Source: an uncultured Clostridia bacterium
GTDB lineage: Bacteria > Bacillota > Clostridia > TANB77 > CAG-508
Reading direction: 5' to 3'
Assembly: GCA_947631495.1 (NCBI GenBank)
Contig: CANRLO010000004.1
Location: 1-50,116 of the forward strand
Length of the DNA stretch: 50,116 nt
In this document: piece by piece, positions 42,424-50,116 of the stretch
Numbering within the stretch: position 1 is the stretch's first letter
Layout of the letters: each line of letters begins with the position of its first letter
Position numbers and translations under genes: made by a program
Notes under the pieces: model-generated
Told to the model about the DNA's origin: nothing
What the model saw: the letters and a program-made list of their open reading frames with translations, nothing else
Databases searched by the model: none

Positions 42424-43278
42424 ATGATAGATATCTTGCTTGATACTATAATAGATAGCATAAAACTATTACCTTTTTTATTTATTACCTACCTTATTAT
42501 GGAATATCTTGAACATAAAACAGGAGAAAAAGCAAAAAAGGTCATTGAAAAATCAGGAAAATTCGGACCAATTTTTGGAGGAATTTTAGGAATTTTTCCA
42601 CAATGCGGATTTTCTGCAGCTGCAGCAAATTTATATGCAGGTAAAGTTATTACCTTAGGAACACTAATTGCTATCTTTTTATCAACCTCAGATGAAATGC
42701 TTCCTATTTTACTTTCAGAATCAGTTCCAGTTTATACAATTATCACTATTTTAGCAATTAAATTATTTATTGGAATAATAGCAGGTTTACTAATAGATAT
42801 TATAGGACAAGCATTCAAAAAGAAAAAAGAAGATAAAATAGAACAAGAAATTGGGCATATTTGTGAACACGAGCATTGTCATTGTGAAGAAGAAGGAATA
42901 TTAAAATCTTCTATAAAACATACCTTACATATTTTCTTATTTATTTTTATTATTTCGCTTCTTATTAATTTTATTATTCACTGGATAGGTGAAGAAAATT
43001 TAGCTAGCCTAATTTTAAATATGCCAGTGGTAGGACCACTAATAGCAGGACTTGTAGGACTTATTCCAAATTGTGCAGGTTCAGTTATTCTAACTCAATT
43101 ATATTTAGAAGAAGTTATTTCATTTGGCTCTATGATAGGAGGGCTATTAGTAGGTTCTGGAATAGGAATTTTAATTTTATTCCGTGTAAATGAAAATAAA
43201 AAAGAAAATATTAAAATATTGACAATATTATATACAATCAGTGTCTTATGTGGTATTTTAGTAGATTTCATACATTAG
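42424..43278 (+). CDS. Putative metal exporter (ArsP_2-like, 'putative manganese transporter')
   Basis: A 284-residue polytopic protein with two halves. The first contains GIFPQCGFSAAAANLYAG (57-74) and FLSTSDEMLP; the second contains LVGLIPNCAGSV and GSMIGGLLVGSGIG. Paired P-x-C-G/A-x-S motifs fit the PF11449-type 10-TM heavy-metal exporter family. The central cytoplasmic loop is rich in His and Cys (HICEHEHCHCEEE, 145-157), a likely metal-binding site. The exported metal is not known from sequence. The ATG follows ATGAGGAAC; the promoter is immediately upstream. Confidence 0.75.
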   Translation: MIDILLDTIIDSIKLLPFLFITYLIMEYLEHKTGEKAKKVIEKSGKFGPIFGGILGIFPQCGFSAAAANLYAGKVITLGTLIAIFLSTSDEMLPILLSESVPVYTIITILAIKLFIGIIAGLLIDIIGQAFKKKKEDKIEQEIGHICEHEHCHCEEEGILKSSIKHTLHIFLFIFIISLLINFIIHWIGEENLASLILNMPVVGPLIAGLVGLIPNCAGSVILTQLYLEEVISFGSMIGGLLVGSGIGILILFRVNENKKENIKILTILYTISVLCGILVDFIH

Positions 43279-43304
43279 AAAATTTTATAAAATATAGTAA
43301 ATAT

Positions 43305-43337
43305 AAAAAATCCAACTAATATTAAGTTGGATTTTTT
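43305..43337. terminator. Bidirectional terminator between the exporter gene and mscL
   Basis: Perfect 13-bp arms AAAAAATCCAACT (43305-43317) and AGTTGGATTTTTT (43325-43337) with A and T runs on both sides, fitting the convergent genes. Confidence 0.9.
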
Positions 43338-43349
43338 ATGCGTTTTTAA

Positions 43350-43823
43350 TTATTCTACAGTTTCTTTTTCTTCTAAAACAGAAGTACAATGAGGACATCT
43401 AGTAGCCTCTATATGAATTTCTGAAAAACAATAAGGACATACTTTTGTAGTAGGTTTTTCCTCTACTTCTTGCTCTGGTTCTCCATCTTTATGTACATGT
43501 TTTAACAATTTACTTTTTTCTAAATTTTCTTTTGTCTTATCGTTTAATTTTTGAATCCAACGAATAGCAATAAAAATGGAAAATGCAATAATGAAAAAGT
43601 CAACAACAGTAGTAATAAAAGAGCCATACTTAATAGAAGAATTTCCAATTGTAAATACTAAATCGGAAAAATCAACCTTTCCAGTAAAAACAGCAATTGC
43701 TGGCATAATTAGGTCATTTACTAAAGAAGTAACAATTTTTTGAAAAGCACCACCAATAATAACACCAATTGCCATATCCATAATATTGCCCTTTAAAGCA
43801 AATTCTTTAAATTCTTTAAACAT
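43350..43823 (-). CDS. mscL: Large-conductance mechanosensitive channel with C-terminal zinc ribbon
   Basis: An osmotic-emergency channel. [20 protein letters not shown] and [21 protein letters not shown] are the conserved N-terminus and first helix, and the second helix is [16 protein letters not shown] (73-89). The C-terminus adds a zinc ribbon not present in E. coli MscL: Cys129/132 and Cys143/146 (CPYC, CPHC). I chose the ATG at 43823 because GGAGT lies 7-8 bases upstream and MscL proteins start so; the longer reading upstream is not conserved. 157 residues. Confidence 0.94.
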   Translation of the reverse strand: MFKEFKEFALKGNIMDMAIGVIIGGAFQKIVTSLVNDLIMPAIAVFTGKVDFSDLVFTIGNSSIKYGSFITTVVDFFIIAFSIFIAIRWIQKLNDKTKENLEKSKLLKHVHKDGEPEQEVEEKPTTKVCPYCFSEIHIEATRCPHCTSVLEEKETVE

Positions 43824-43880
43824 TTTTTTTACTCCTTTTTTAACTACATTTTTTGCAATATAATTACTTGCTCCATTAAA

Positions 43881-43909
43881 AGCATAGTATAAATTAACAA
43901 AAAAGTCAA
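43881..43909 (-). promoter_or_regulatory. Promoter of mscL
   Basis: On the minus strand: TTGACT (43904-43909), 17-base spacer, TATGCT (43881-43886). Confidence 0.6.
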
Positions 43910-43972
43910 GAAATGTATAAAAAAAGCCCAAATGGCATAATATACTAAAATAAGGAAAGGAAATAAAGAAAA

Positions 43973-44224
43973 ATGAAAATATCATGGATTAAAGAAGAAA
44001 AAGATAATAAAAATTTTGCAATTGCAGAAAGATTAGGCATGAAAGTACAACGCCTAAAAAACCCAGAAGATATAGATAAAACAATGGAAGAATTAGTGAA
44101 TCAAAATTATAAAACGATTGTATTATCAAATGAAATAGCAGGATTTTCAGAAGATATTATAAAAAAATATCAAAATAATCAGAATGTAAATATTATTATT
44201 AGTCCAAGAAGATGGAATAATTAG
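43973..44224 (+). CDS. Small alpha/beta protein resembling V-type ATPase subunit F
   Basis: An 83-residue soluble protein. The order of a basic first strand, a helix with [22 protein letters not shown], then [12 protein letters not shown] and VNIIISPR at the end recalls the small Rossmann-like fold of V-type ATP synthase subunit F, but no other ATPase genes are near. It precedes the sporulation gene yyaC by 49 bases and is probably co-transcribed with it. The ribosome site is AAGGAAAGGAAA. Function unassigned. Confidence 0.55.
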   Translation: MKISWIKEEKDNKNFAIAERLGMKVQRLKNPEDIDKTMEELVNQNYKTIVLSNEIAGFSEDIIKKYQNNQNVNIIISPRRWNN

Positions 44225-44273
44225 GAAAGAAAAAACATAGGTTATCCTAATAGAAAATCTTTAGGGGGAAAAT

Positions 44274-44837
44274 ATGAATTTACTATATGAAGATAAAGAA
44301 AGTAGTGAAAAAGAACAATTGGTACAAGAACTCAGTTATTATCTTTATCAAGAAAAAACAAATGCAAGTAAAATGGAAATTGTATTTTTGTGTATTGGCA
44401 CAGACCACATATTAGGAGATTGCTTAGGACCTTTAGTAGGAACAGGGTTAAAAGAAAAATTAGAACCTCATAACATTTCTAATATTACAATTTATGGAAC
44501 ATTAAAAGAAAATTTATGCTATACAAACATAAAGGATACACTAAAAATAATTGAAAAAAAACATCAAAATCCTTGCCTCATTGTTGTAGATGCAGCTCTT
44601 TCACAAGAAGAAAATATAGGAAAAATTTTTGTGAAAAAAGAAAAAATAGAACTTGGAAAAGGACTTTATAAGTCAAAAATAGAAGTAGGAAATATTTCTA
44701 TTAAAGCAGTAGTAGGTAAAAATTATAAAAGAACAAAATATAATTTTGCAAGCCTTCAAAATGTTCCTTTAAATGAAGTAATGACATTATCTCAAATAAT
44801 AGTAGAAGGAATTTGTGAAGTAATAAAATATATATAA
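44274..44837 (+). CDS. yyaC: YyaC-like spore protein (DUF1256, GPR-related)
   Basis: A 187-residue protein with the DUF1256 signature: VFLCIGTDHILGDCLGPLVGTGL followed by IYGTLKENLCYTNI and LIVVDAALSQEENIG. The family is related to the germination protease GPR and is widely kept in spore-formers; its precise substrate is not established. AGGGGG precedes the ATG. Its presence supports sporulation ancestry. Confidence 0.88.
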   Translation: MNLLYEDKESSEKEQLVQELSYYLYQEKTNASKMEIVFLCIGTDHILGDCLGPLVGTGLKEKLEPHNISNITIYGTLKENLCYTNIKDTLKIIEKKHQNPCLIVVDAALSQEENIGKIFVKKEKIELGKGLYKSKIEVGNISIKAVVGKNYKRTKYNFASLQNVPLNEVMTLSQIIVEGICEVIKYI

Positions 44838-44902
44838 AAAGTATATTCTCACAAAAAATGGAAAAAATCTATATAAATGAATTAGAAAGGAATTAAGTTT
44901 AT

Positions 44903-45247
44903 ATGGATACAAATACAATGAAAAATATAGTGATTTTAAGAGATTTACCTTCAAATATGGTAGAGGAAGCTTTTATTGTATTTAAAGATAATGTAAAAAT
45001 ACATAAGAAGGAAAAAGCAGAAAAAAATAAAGTAACCGGAAAGGAAGAAAAACCAAAAACAAAAGAATATATCATAAAAGAAGCAGAAATGATAGTGCAA
45101 GATTATATTGCAAAAATAGATAAAAAAGAATACGAATTGAATAATTCAAATAAAAAACTAAAAGAAAAATACAAAAGATTAAAAGCCCTTACTATTTTCT
45201 TAGCTATGTTTAGTACATTAAGTTTATTTGCAATGATATTAAGATAA
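44903..45247 (+). CDS. Tail-anchored hypothetical protein
   Basis: A 114-residue protein: a short folded-looking N-terminus (IVILRDLPSNMVEEAFIVFKD), a K/E-rich linker, a coiled coil (~70-95) and a C-terminal hydrophobic span (ALTIFLAMFSTLSLFAMIL). It is likely membrane-attached by its tail with the bulk in the cytoplasm. AGAAAGGAAT precedes the ATG. No family is recognised. A GGGACG element starts three bases after the stop. Confidence 0.6.
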   Translation: MDTNTMKNIVILRDLPSNMVEEAFIVFKDNVKIHKKEKAEKNKVTGKEEKPKTKEYIIKEAEMIVQDYIAKIDKKEYELNNSNKKLKEKYKRLKALTIFLAMFSTLSLFAMILR

Positions 45248-45249
45248 TG

Positions 45250-45280
45250 GTGATACATTAGGGACGTTTCCTTTTGTATC
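45250..45280. repeat. GGGACG stem-loop element, copy D
   Basis: Arms TGATAC (45250-45255) and GTATCA (45275-45280) enclose ATTAGGGACG and a pyrimidine run. The core matches copies at 12406, 12437 and 14559, but the arms are different and still perfectly complementary. Confidence 0.7.
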
Positions 45281-45308
45281 AAAAAAATCCGCGATAGCGG
45301 ATTTTTTT
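45281..45308 (+). terminator. Terminator after the tail-anchored protein gene
   Basis: Arms AAAAAATCCGC and GCGGATTTTTT around GATA, ending in a T run. Confidence 0.88.
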
Positions 45309-45379
45309 TATTTTGCCATCTTGGTATAAAAGAAAAAAACAAGCATATACATGAATAAGCGAAAAAAACCAAGGAAGAG

Positions 45380-46417
45380 GTGGAAGGTTTGGAAAGAACC
45401 ATAAGTGCAGAAGAAAGAATAAGAAGGGCAGAAGAAATTTATCAAAGAAGAAAAATGCAAGGTGGTGTACGCGTCTCAAGTAGTAATGTTAACACTACAG
45501 GAAAAGTAGAATATCGAATGTTTAAAAAATTAATATTGCAAATTGCCATATGCTTATTAATTTATTTTATTTTCTATCTAATTAAAAATTCAAATTACAT
45601 ATTTTCGGAAAATGTCATTAATAAAACTAAAGAGTTTCTGTCATATGACATTAATTTTCAGAATGTATATGAGCAGGCAGAAAAATATTATCATGAGCAC
45701 ATAAAAGCATATTTATTACAAAAAGGTGAGAATACAGAACAAAACCAAGAACAAGAAAATGAAGCAAACAATAAAGAAGAAAATAATAACCAAGAAAATG
45801 AGCAAGGAAATGAGCAAGGAAATGAAAATGTACAAGAAAATACTGAACAACAAAACAACATAGAAGCAGTTAATGAAACAGTAGAAGGAGGCATTGGTGG
45901 AGGAGAAGAAGGAGAAAAACTTCTTGCAAATGAAACTATTGTAACCTCTGCAGATGAACAGGCAAATGAACAGGTAGCAGAAGAGAAGCAACTTTCGCAA
46001 ATGGAAATTGATGCAAATGATATAAAAAATAATTATAGTATGATATTACCACTAAAAGGAACTATTACTTCTCGCTTTGGTCCAAGAGAGCCAACGGATA
46101 TAGTATCAGCAAATCATGCAGGAATTGATATTGCAGTAAATGCAGGAACTGTTTTTACAGCTGCAATGGAAGGAACTGTTACTTTTGTTTCTTCTGAAGG
46201 TGGATATGGAAACCACGTTTATATTGAAAAAGATGATGTTATAACCTTATATGCTCATTGTCAAACCATCTACGTAAAAGAAGGAGATACTATTACTCAG
46301 GGACAGCAAATTGGAGAAGTAGGAGAAACAGGAAATGCAACAGGGCCACATTTACATTTTGAAGTAAGAAAATCAAATCGAGTAGTAAATCCAGAACTCA
46401 TTTTATCTTTTGCATAA
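45380..46417 (+). CDS. SpoIVFA-like M23 peptidase-domain membrane protein
   Basis: A 345-residue protein: cytoplasmic N-terminus, one span (~49-68), a long Q/N/E-rich linker (~115-200) and a C-terminal M23 (LytM) domain. The zinc ligands look complete: His246 and Asp250 in NHAGID, with His293 and His326 (GPHLHFEV). The next gene encodes an SpoIVFB-like protease, and this order is that of B. subtilis spoIVFA-spoIVFB, whose SpoIVFA also carries an M23-like domain. It may thus regulate sigma-K activation or act on peptidoglycan. The start is uncertain: GTG at 45380, or TTG at 45389 better spaced from GAGG. A sigma-E-like CATATACAT lies near 45343. Confidence 0.75.
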   Translation: MEGLERTISAEERIRRAEEIYQRRKMQGGVRVSSSNVNTTGKVEYRMFKKLILQIAICLLIYFIFYLIKNSNYIFSENVINKTKEFLSYDINFQNVYEQAEKYYHEHIKAYLLQKGENTEQNQEQENEANNKEENNNQENEQGNEQGNENVQENTEQQNNIEAVNETVEGGIGGGEEGEKLLANETIVTSADEQANEQVAEEKQLSQMEIDANDIKNNYSMILPLKGTITSRFGPREPTDIVSANHAGIDIAVNAGTVFTAAMEGTVTFVSSEGGYGNHVYIEKDDVITLYAHCQTIYVKEGDTITQGQQIGEVGETGNATGPHLHFEVRKSNRVVNPELILSFA

Positions 46418-46489
46418 AAGCACAAAACTCATATTATACTATATTATATTACTGCTATGTTTAAGATAAAGGAAAGGAAACTTTAAAAA

Positions 46490-47122
46490 GTGAAAATTCG
46501 ATTACATTTGAAAATATTTATTTTTATTGCAATTTTTATAATAACAAGACAAATTGAAATTTATGGAATATTGATGCTTTTTGCTTTTTTTCATGAATTA
46601 GGACATATGCTAGCAGGGCTTATATTAGGATTTAAACCAAATAGCTTAGAAATTATGCCATTTGGCTTAGCTATTGGCTTTGAAAGTAAAGTAGAAAATG
46701 TCAATAAAAAAATAAAAAATGGTACGATGCTTACACTAAAAAAGATTATTATTGCTGCAAGTGGACCACTAATTAATTTATTTTTTATAATTTTCTTTTC
46801 TATTTTTCCAAATCCTCTTTTCGTTTATGCTAATATCTTACTAGCAATTTTCAATTTGATTCCTATTTATCCAATGGATGGAGGAAGAATTTTAAAAGGA
46901 ATTTTACATATTTTATATGGAAGAAAAGAAGCATATGAATATATTCATACTATTTCTTATTTCACAATTTGCTTTTTTACAATTTTCTGTAGCATTGCTA
47001 TTTTATATTGGAGAAACATTGCCATTTTACTTATTTTAGCTTATCTTTGGTATTTAGTAATTATGGAAAACAAAAAATATCAAAAGAAAAAGAAACTATA
47101 TGAAAACATAAGCATTTGTTGA
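46490..47122 (+). CDS. SpoIVFB-like intramembrane metalloprotease (M50)
   Basis: A 210-residue site-2-protease family member with about six hydrophobic segments. The zinc motif HELGH is at 35-39, and the distal aspartate is Asp130 in NLIPIYPMDGGRIL. In Bacillus, SpoIVFB cuts pro-sigma-K in the mother-cell membrane under control of SpoIVFA and BofA; an SpoIVFA-like gene lies just upstream and bofA is at 19780. The GTG start has AAAGGAAA upstream. No CBS domain is seen, unlike many Bacillus SpoIVFB proteins. Confidence 0.85.
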   Translation: MKIRLHLKIFIFIAIFIITRQIEIYGILMLFAFFHELGHMLAGLILGFKPNSLEIMPFGLAIGFESKVENVNKKIKNGTMLTLKKIIIAASGPLINLFFIIFFSIFPNPLFVYANILLAIFNLIPIYPMDGGRILKGILHILYGRKEAYEYIHTISYFTICFFTIFCSIAILYWRNIAILLILAYLWYLVIMENKKYQKKKKLYENISIC

Positions 47123-47173
47123 CAGATTCGCTTTTACGTGAGATAATAGGATAAGTTTAAAAGGAGAAATAAC

Positions 47174-47860
47174 ATGGAAATAGAAAAAGCAAAAGCTGTC
47201 ATAGAAGCCATTTTATTTGCTTGTGGAAGGGAAGTAGAAGCAAAAGAATTAATGTCTGCATTAGAACTAAGCAATGAAGATTTAATGGCAATTATCGAAA
47301 GTATGAAACAGGACTATGAAAAACAAAATAGAGGAATAGAAATTATAAAAGTACAAAATGCCTTTCAATTAACTACAAAAAAAGAGTATTATGAATATAT
47401 ATATCCTATTTTTGATAAAAGAAGCAAGCCAAATTTATCTACGGCTGCCTTAGAAACTTTGTCTATTATTGCATACAATCCAAATATTACAAAAGCTGAA
47501 ATTGAATCCATTCGTGGGGTAAATTGTGACGGAACAATGTACAAGCTATTAGAATACAATTTAATCGAAAATGTGGGAAAAGCAGACTTGCCAGGAAGAC
47601 CTGGAATGTATAGTGTTACAAAAGAATTTTTAAAAATGTTTGGAATAACCAATTTAGATGAACTTCCAGAATTACCAAGATATAAATTAGATGAAAATAA
47701 ACAAATTGTTATTGACGATATTCTTGAGGCTCCAATGCCCGAAAGGGACGAAAAAGAAGACGAAGCAAAACAAAATGAGCAAGAAGAAAAACAAGACGAA
47801 GCAAAGCAAGATGAGCAAGCAGAAAAGGAAGATGAAGTAAACCAAGAAGAACAAGAATAA
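47174..47860 (+). CDS. scpB: Segregation and condensation protein B
   Basis: The kleisin-associated winged-helix subunit of the SMC-ScpAB condensin. IEAILFACGREVEAKEL, ALETLSIIAYNPNITKAEIE and SIRGVNCDGTMYKLLE are diagnostic, and GRPGMYSVTKEFLKMFG ends the core. An acidic, repetitive E/D/Q/K tail (~190-228) follows. After the TAA the same repetitive pattern continues in frame for 15 codons to a second TAA (47906-47908), so the present stop may be a recent nonsense change in the tail, probably harmless. scpA is not adjacent. Confidence 0.92.
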   Translation: MEIEKAKAVIEAILFACGREVEAKELMSALELSNEDLMAIIESMKQDYEKQNRGIEIIKVQNAFQLTTKKEYYEYIYPIFDKRSKPNLSTAALETLSIIAYNPNITKAEIESIRGVNCDGTMYKLLEYNLIENVGKADLPGRPGMYSVTKEFLKMFGITNLDELPELPRYKLDENKQIVIDDILEAPMPERDEKEDEAKQNEQEEKQDEAKQDEQAEKEDEVNQEEQE

Positions 47861-47933
47861 CAAGAAGACCGCAAAGAACAAGAAGAAAAAGAAGGGCAAA
47901 AGCAATAAAAACAGGAATAGGAGATAAAAGAAA

Positions 47934-49373
47934 ATGAGTAATGAAAAAGATTTCGTAAAAGAAATAACAAATATTGAAGAAGACTTTGCAAAATGGTACA
48001 CAGATATTGTACTAAAAGCAGATTTAGCAGACTATACAGATACTAAAGGATGTATTGCTATTAAACCTTATGGCTATGCTATTTGGGAAAACATTCAAAA
48101 ATATGCAGATGAAAAATTTAAACAAGTAGGAGTAAAAAATGTATATTTCCCAGTACTAATTCCAGAAAGTTTACTAGAAAAAGAAAAAGACCATGTAGAG
48201 GGTTTTGCACCAGAAGTAGCATGGGTAACCATTGGTGGGCAAGAAGAATTAGAAGAAAAATTATGCATTAGACCAACTTCAGAAACCATGTTTTCAACTT
48301 TGTATGCAAAATGGTTAAAATCATGGAGAGACTTACCATTTGTTTATAATCAGTGGTGTAATGTACTAAGATGGGAAAAAGAAACAAGACCATTCTTACG
48401 TTCAAGAGAATTTTTATGGCAAGAAGGACATACCATTCATGAAACAGAAAAGGAAGCAAAAGAAAGAACACTTCAAATGTTAGATGTATATGCAGATATT
48501 ATTGAAAACTTACTTGCAATTCCAGTAATAAAGGGAAGAAAAACTAAAAAAGAACAATTTGCAGGAGCAGAAGCAACCTACACAGTAGAAACTTTAATGC
48601 ATGATGGTAGAGCACTTCAAGCTGGAACCTCTCACTACTTTGGACAGAATTTTACCAAACCATTTAATATTACATTCCAAAATCGTGAAGGAAAAGAAGA
48701 GTACCCATATCAGACTTCATGGGGTATTAGTACGAGGTTAATCGGAGCAGTTATTATGGCGCATGGCGATAATAGAGGTTTAAAGCTTCCACCAAGAGTA
48801 GCACCAATTCAAGCTGTTATTGTACCAGTTGCTATGCACAAAGAGGGAGTAAAAGAAAAAGCACAAGAGCTATATGACAAATTAAAAGAAAATTATCGTA
48901 TGGAAATAGATACAAGAGAGCAAGTTTCTCCAGGCTTTAAATTTAACGATTGGGAACTACGAGGAGTGCCAGTTAGAATTGAACTTGGACCACGTGATAT
49001 AGAAGCCAATAAATGCGTAGTAGTAAGACGTGACACTTTAGACAAAATAGAAGTAAATTTAGAGGAACTACCTACCAAATTACAAGAAATTTTAGATAAT
49101 ATTCAAAATAATATGTACCAAGAATGTAAAGAAAGAGTTATTGCAAAAACAACAACAGCAACTAATTTAGAAGAATTTATAAAAAATATCAATGAAAACC
49201 AAGGATATGTAAAAACCATGTGGTGCGGAGATGAGGCATGTGAAGAAAAAATAAAAGAAGCAACAGGCACTCACTCAAGATGTATTCCATTTGAGCAAGA
49301 AACTATTTCAGACACTTGTGTATGTTGTGGTAAAAAAGCAGACAAAATGGTAATTTGGGGAAGACAATATTAA
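47934..49373 (+). CDS. proS: Proline--tRNA ligase (short, archaeal/eukaryote-like type)
   Basis: Class II synthetase of 479 residues, without the editing insertion of the long bacterial form. Recognisable: [31 protein letters not shown], motif 2 [28 protein letters not shown] and motif 3 region [17 protein letters not shown]. The C-terminal domain carries Cys pairs ([15 protein letters not shown]) that would bind zinc. No T-box leader. It follows scpB by 73 bases. Confidence 0.96.
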   Translation: MSNEKDFVKEITNIEEDFAKWYTDIVLKADLADYTDTKGCIAIKPYGYAIWENIQKYADEKFKQVGVKNVYFPVLIPESLLEKEKDHVEGFAPEVAWVTIGGQEELEEKLCIRPTSETMFSTLYAKWLKSWRDLPFVYNQWCNVLRWEKETRPFLRSREFLWQEGHTIHETEKEAKERTLQMLDVYADIIENLLAIPVIKGRKTKKEQFAGAEATYTVETLMHDGRALQAGTSHYFGQNFTKPFNITFQNREGKEEYPYQTSWGISTRLIGAVIMAHGDNRGLKLPPRVAPIQAVIVPVAMHKEGVKEKAQELYDKLKENYRMEIDTREQVSPGFKFNDWELRGVPVRIELGPRDIEANKCVVVRRDTLDKIEVNLEELPTKLQEILDNIQNNMYQECKERVIAKTTTATNLEEFIKNINENQGYVKTMWCGDEACEEKIKEATGTHSRCIPFEQETISDTCVCCGKKADKMVIWGRQY

Positions 49374-49390
49374 ATATTTCCTTTTATGTG

Positions 49391-49419
49391 TTGAAAAAAT
49401 TGCATTATTGTGCTATAAT
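49391..49419 (+). promoter_or_regulatory. Promoter of the hypothetical gene at 49495
   Basis: TTGAAA (49391-49396), 17-base spacer, TATAAT (49414-49419). Confidence 0.7.
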
Positions 49420-49494
49420 AAAGAATTAGATAGTGCAAAAGCGCTGAATTTAAAAGAAACTCAAAAAATAATTATTTTAAGGAGGGCTATTAAA

Positions 49495-49872
49495 ATGAGC
49501 ATTAAGCAAAAGATTAAGTTATTCTTTTTTCGGGAGAAGAAACTAATGACCAATTTTTTTGAAGGTTTTAATTTTCAAAAAGGCAACAGGAAAATTAAAC
49601 TCGACATTTTAACTTGGGTTTATAAGTTAAAGAGTAAAGGAATTTGTATCAACAAGTTTTCTGATTTATGGAAAGATTGTGAAGAAATTATTTTTCCAAT
49701 TACTGTATTTAGAGTAGAGTCCACTATCTTAAAAATAGAATTAAGAATGGAGGACAGCAAGGGCATCATCTGGTATGTAACAATTAACACGTTATATGAA
49801 GATATGTTGAACTACGATATAGAAATGAAAACAGAGGATATGGATCTTTGGTGGCAGTGTAAAGCTTCATAA
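49495..49872 (+). CDS. Hypothetical soluble protein
   Basis: A 125-residue protein with a basic N-terminus (SIKQKIKLFFFREKK) and a tryptophan- and acid-rich C-terminal half (IIWYVTINTLYEDM, DLWWQCKAS). No signal peptide, span or known motif is seen. The ATG at 49495 with AAGGAGGG upstream is preferred over an in-frame ATG at 49408, which lies within the -10 box. It has its own promoter and terminator, so it is a one-gene unit. Confidence 0.65.
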   Translation: MSIKQKIKLFFFREKKLMTNFFEGFNFQKGNRKIKLDILTWVYKLKSKGICINKFSDLWKDCEEIIFPITVFRVESTILKIELRMEDSKGIIWYVTINTLYEDMLNYDIEMKTEDMDLWWQCKAS

Positions 49873-49880
49873 AACAATAA

Positions 49881-49911
49881 ACAGGTACCTTAAATTTTGG
49901 GTACCTGTTTT
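49881..49911 (+). terminator. Terminator after the hypothetical gene
   Basis: Perfect 9-bp arms ACAGGTACC (49881-49889) and GGTACCTGT (49900-49908), then T. Confidence 0.85.
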
Positions 49912-49965
49912 AAAATGCAATTTAAAACAAAATATTACAAATACATTACAAAAATGTGTAAAATA

Positions 49966-49994
49966 TTGACAAATAAGTTCAAATTATTTATGAT
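49966..49994 (+). promoter_or_regulatory. Promoter of the pilin-like gene at the window edge
   Basis: TTGACA (49966-49971), 17-base spacer, TATGAT (49989-49994), with a ~60-base leader to the AGGAGG before 50062. Confidence 0.65.
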
Positions 49995-50061
49995 AAAAGT
50001 AGTAACCATTATACATAATTAAGTAATATATATAGGAATACACATAGGAGGAAATTTTATT

Positions 50062-50116
50062 ATGAAATTTGAACTAAATAATAAAAATAATAAAGGAATT
50101 ACACTAATTGTATTAG
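50062..50116 (+). CDS. Prepilin-like protein, N-terminal part only
   Basis: Begins at an ATG with AGGAGG upstream and runs off the window. The 18 visible residues, MKFELNNKNNKGITLIVL, are a basic prepilin leader with cleavage expected after Gly12, followed by the start of the hydrophobic helix (ITLIVL). As in the pilin at 3906, mature position 5 is not glutamate. The rest, and whether it starts a second pilus operon, cannot be seen. Confidence 0.7.
   Translation, partial: MKFELNNKNNKGITLIVL

Noticed and set aside
45691-46000. Minus-strand ORFs opposite the SpoIVFA-like linker
   Set aside because: Mirror of the E/N/Q repeat; composition-driven open frame only.
47389-48001. Minus-strand ORFs of 200 and 104 codons opposite scpB
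   Set aside because: Low-complexity S/C/F complements of the acidic scpB tail and core; no ribosome site or promoter, and scpB is certain.

Overview
The window is a low-GC, gene-dense chromosomal segment, roughly 30% GC in the lines I sampled. It most likely comes from a spore-former-lineage Clostridia bacterium, possibly an uncultured gut lineage. The case rests on AT-rich codon use, strong AGGAGG ribosome sites, class-typical -35/-10 boxes with 17-base spacers, a Clostridia-style type IV pilus operon, and sporulation-related genes (bofA, a spoIVFA/spoIVFB-like pair, yyaC). I found no rRNA, tRNA, CRISPR array or transposase.

Layout. 1-900: uppP (cell-wall lipid carrier recycling). 940-10220: one type IV pilus operon: a PilM-PilN fusion, PilO, a small membrane protein, a 74-residue pilin, prepilin peptidase, two minor pilins, PilB, PilT and a PilC broken by a single-base frameshift. 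10270-25910: housekeeping genes (RNase J, GltX, DUF951, EngB, PurA, SerS, a CaCA-type antiporter, YaaL/BofA, MetG, a two-component system). A two-gene phosphoribosyltransferase + SLOG cassette lies inside this stretch. 26000-35000: accessory cell-surface region: a VWA adhesin with a sortase signal, a DUF2207-like protein, a type III toxin-antitoxin module (ToxIN-like), then a sortase / SipW signal peptidase / TasA-like operon. 35000-39420: CorC-like transporter, WG-repeat protein, rpsF-ssb-rpsR. 39500-43340: a thioester/Cna_B adhesin with a truncated anchor, a frameshifted patatin, and a putative metal exporter. 43350-50116: MscL, YyaC, SpoIVFA/SpoIVFB-like pair, ScpB, ProS, a hypothetical gene, and the start of another pilin-like gene cut by the window edge.

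The most interesting structures are two small conflict- or signalling-type cassettes, each sitting between direct duplications of local intergenic DNA. The PRTase-SLOG pair lies between two identical 43-base palindromes. The ToxIN-like module lies between two ~203-base near-identical repeats, and its antitoxin RNA seems to hold only one full 36-base repeat. Also notable are a small family of stem-loop elements sharing a GGGACG core but with different, self-complementary arms, all at gene 3' ends. Two genes are each broken by one extra C directly before a GGA glycine codon. purA has distinctly higher GC than its neighbours.

Many start codons were reassigned from ribosome-binding-site position and known family N-termini. 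Functions rest on motif recognition by eye; no database search was run.
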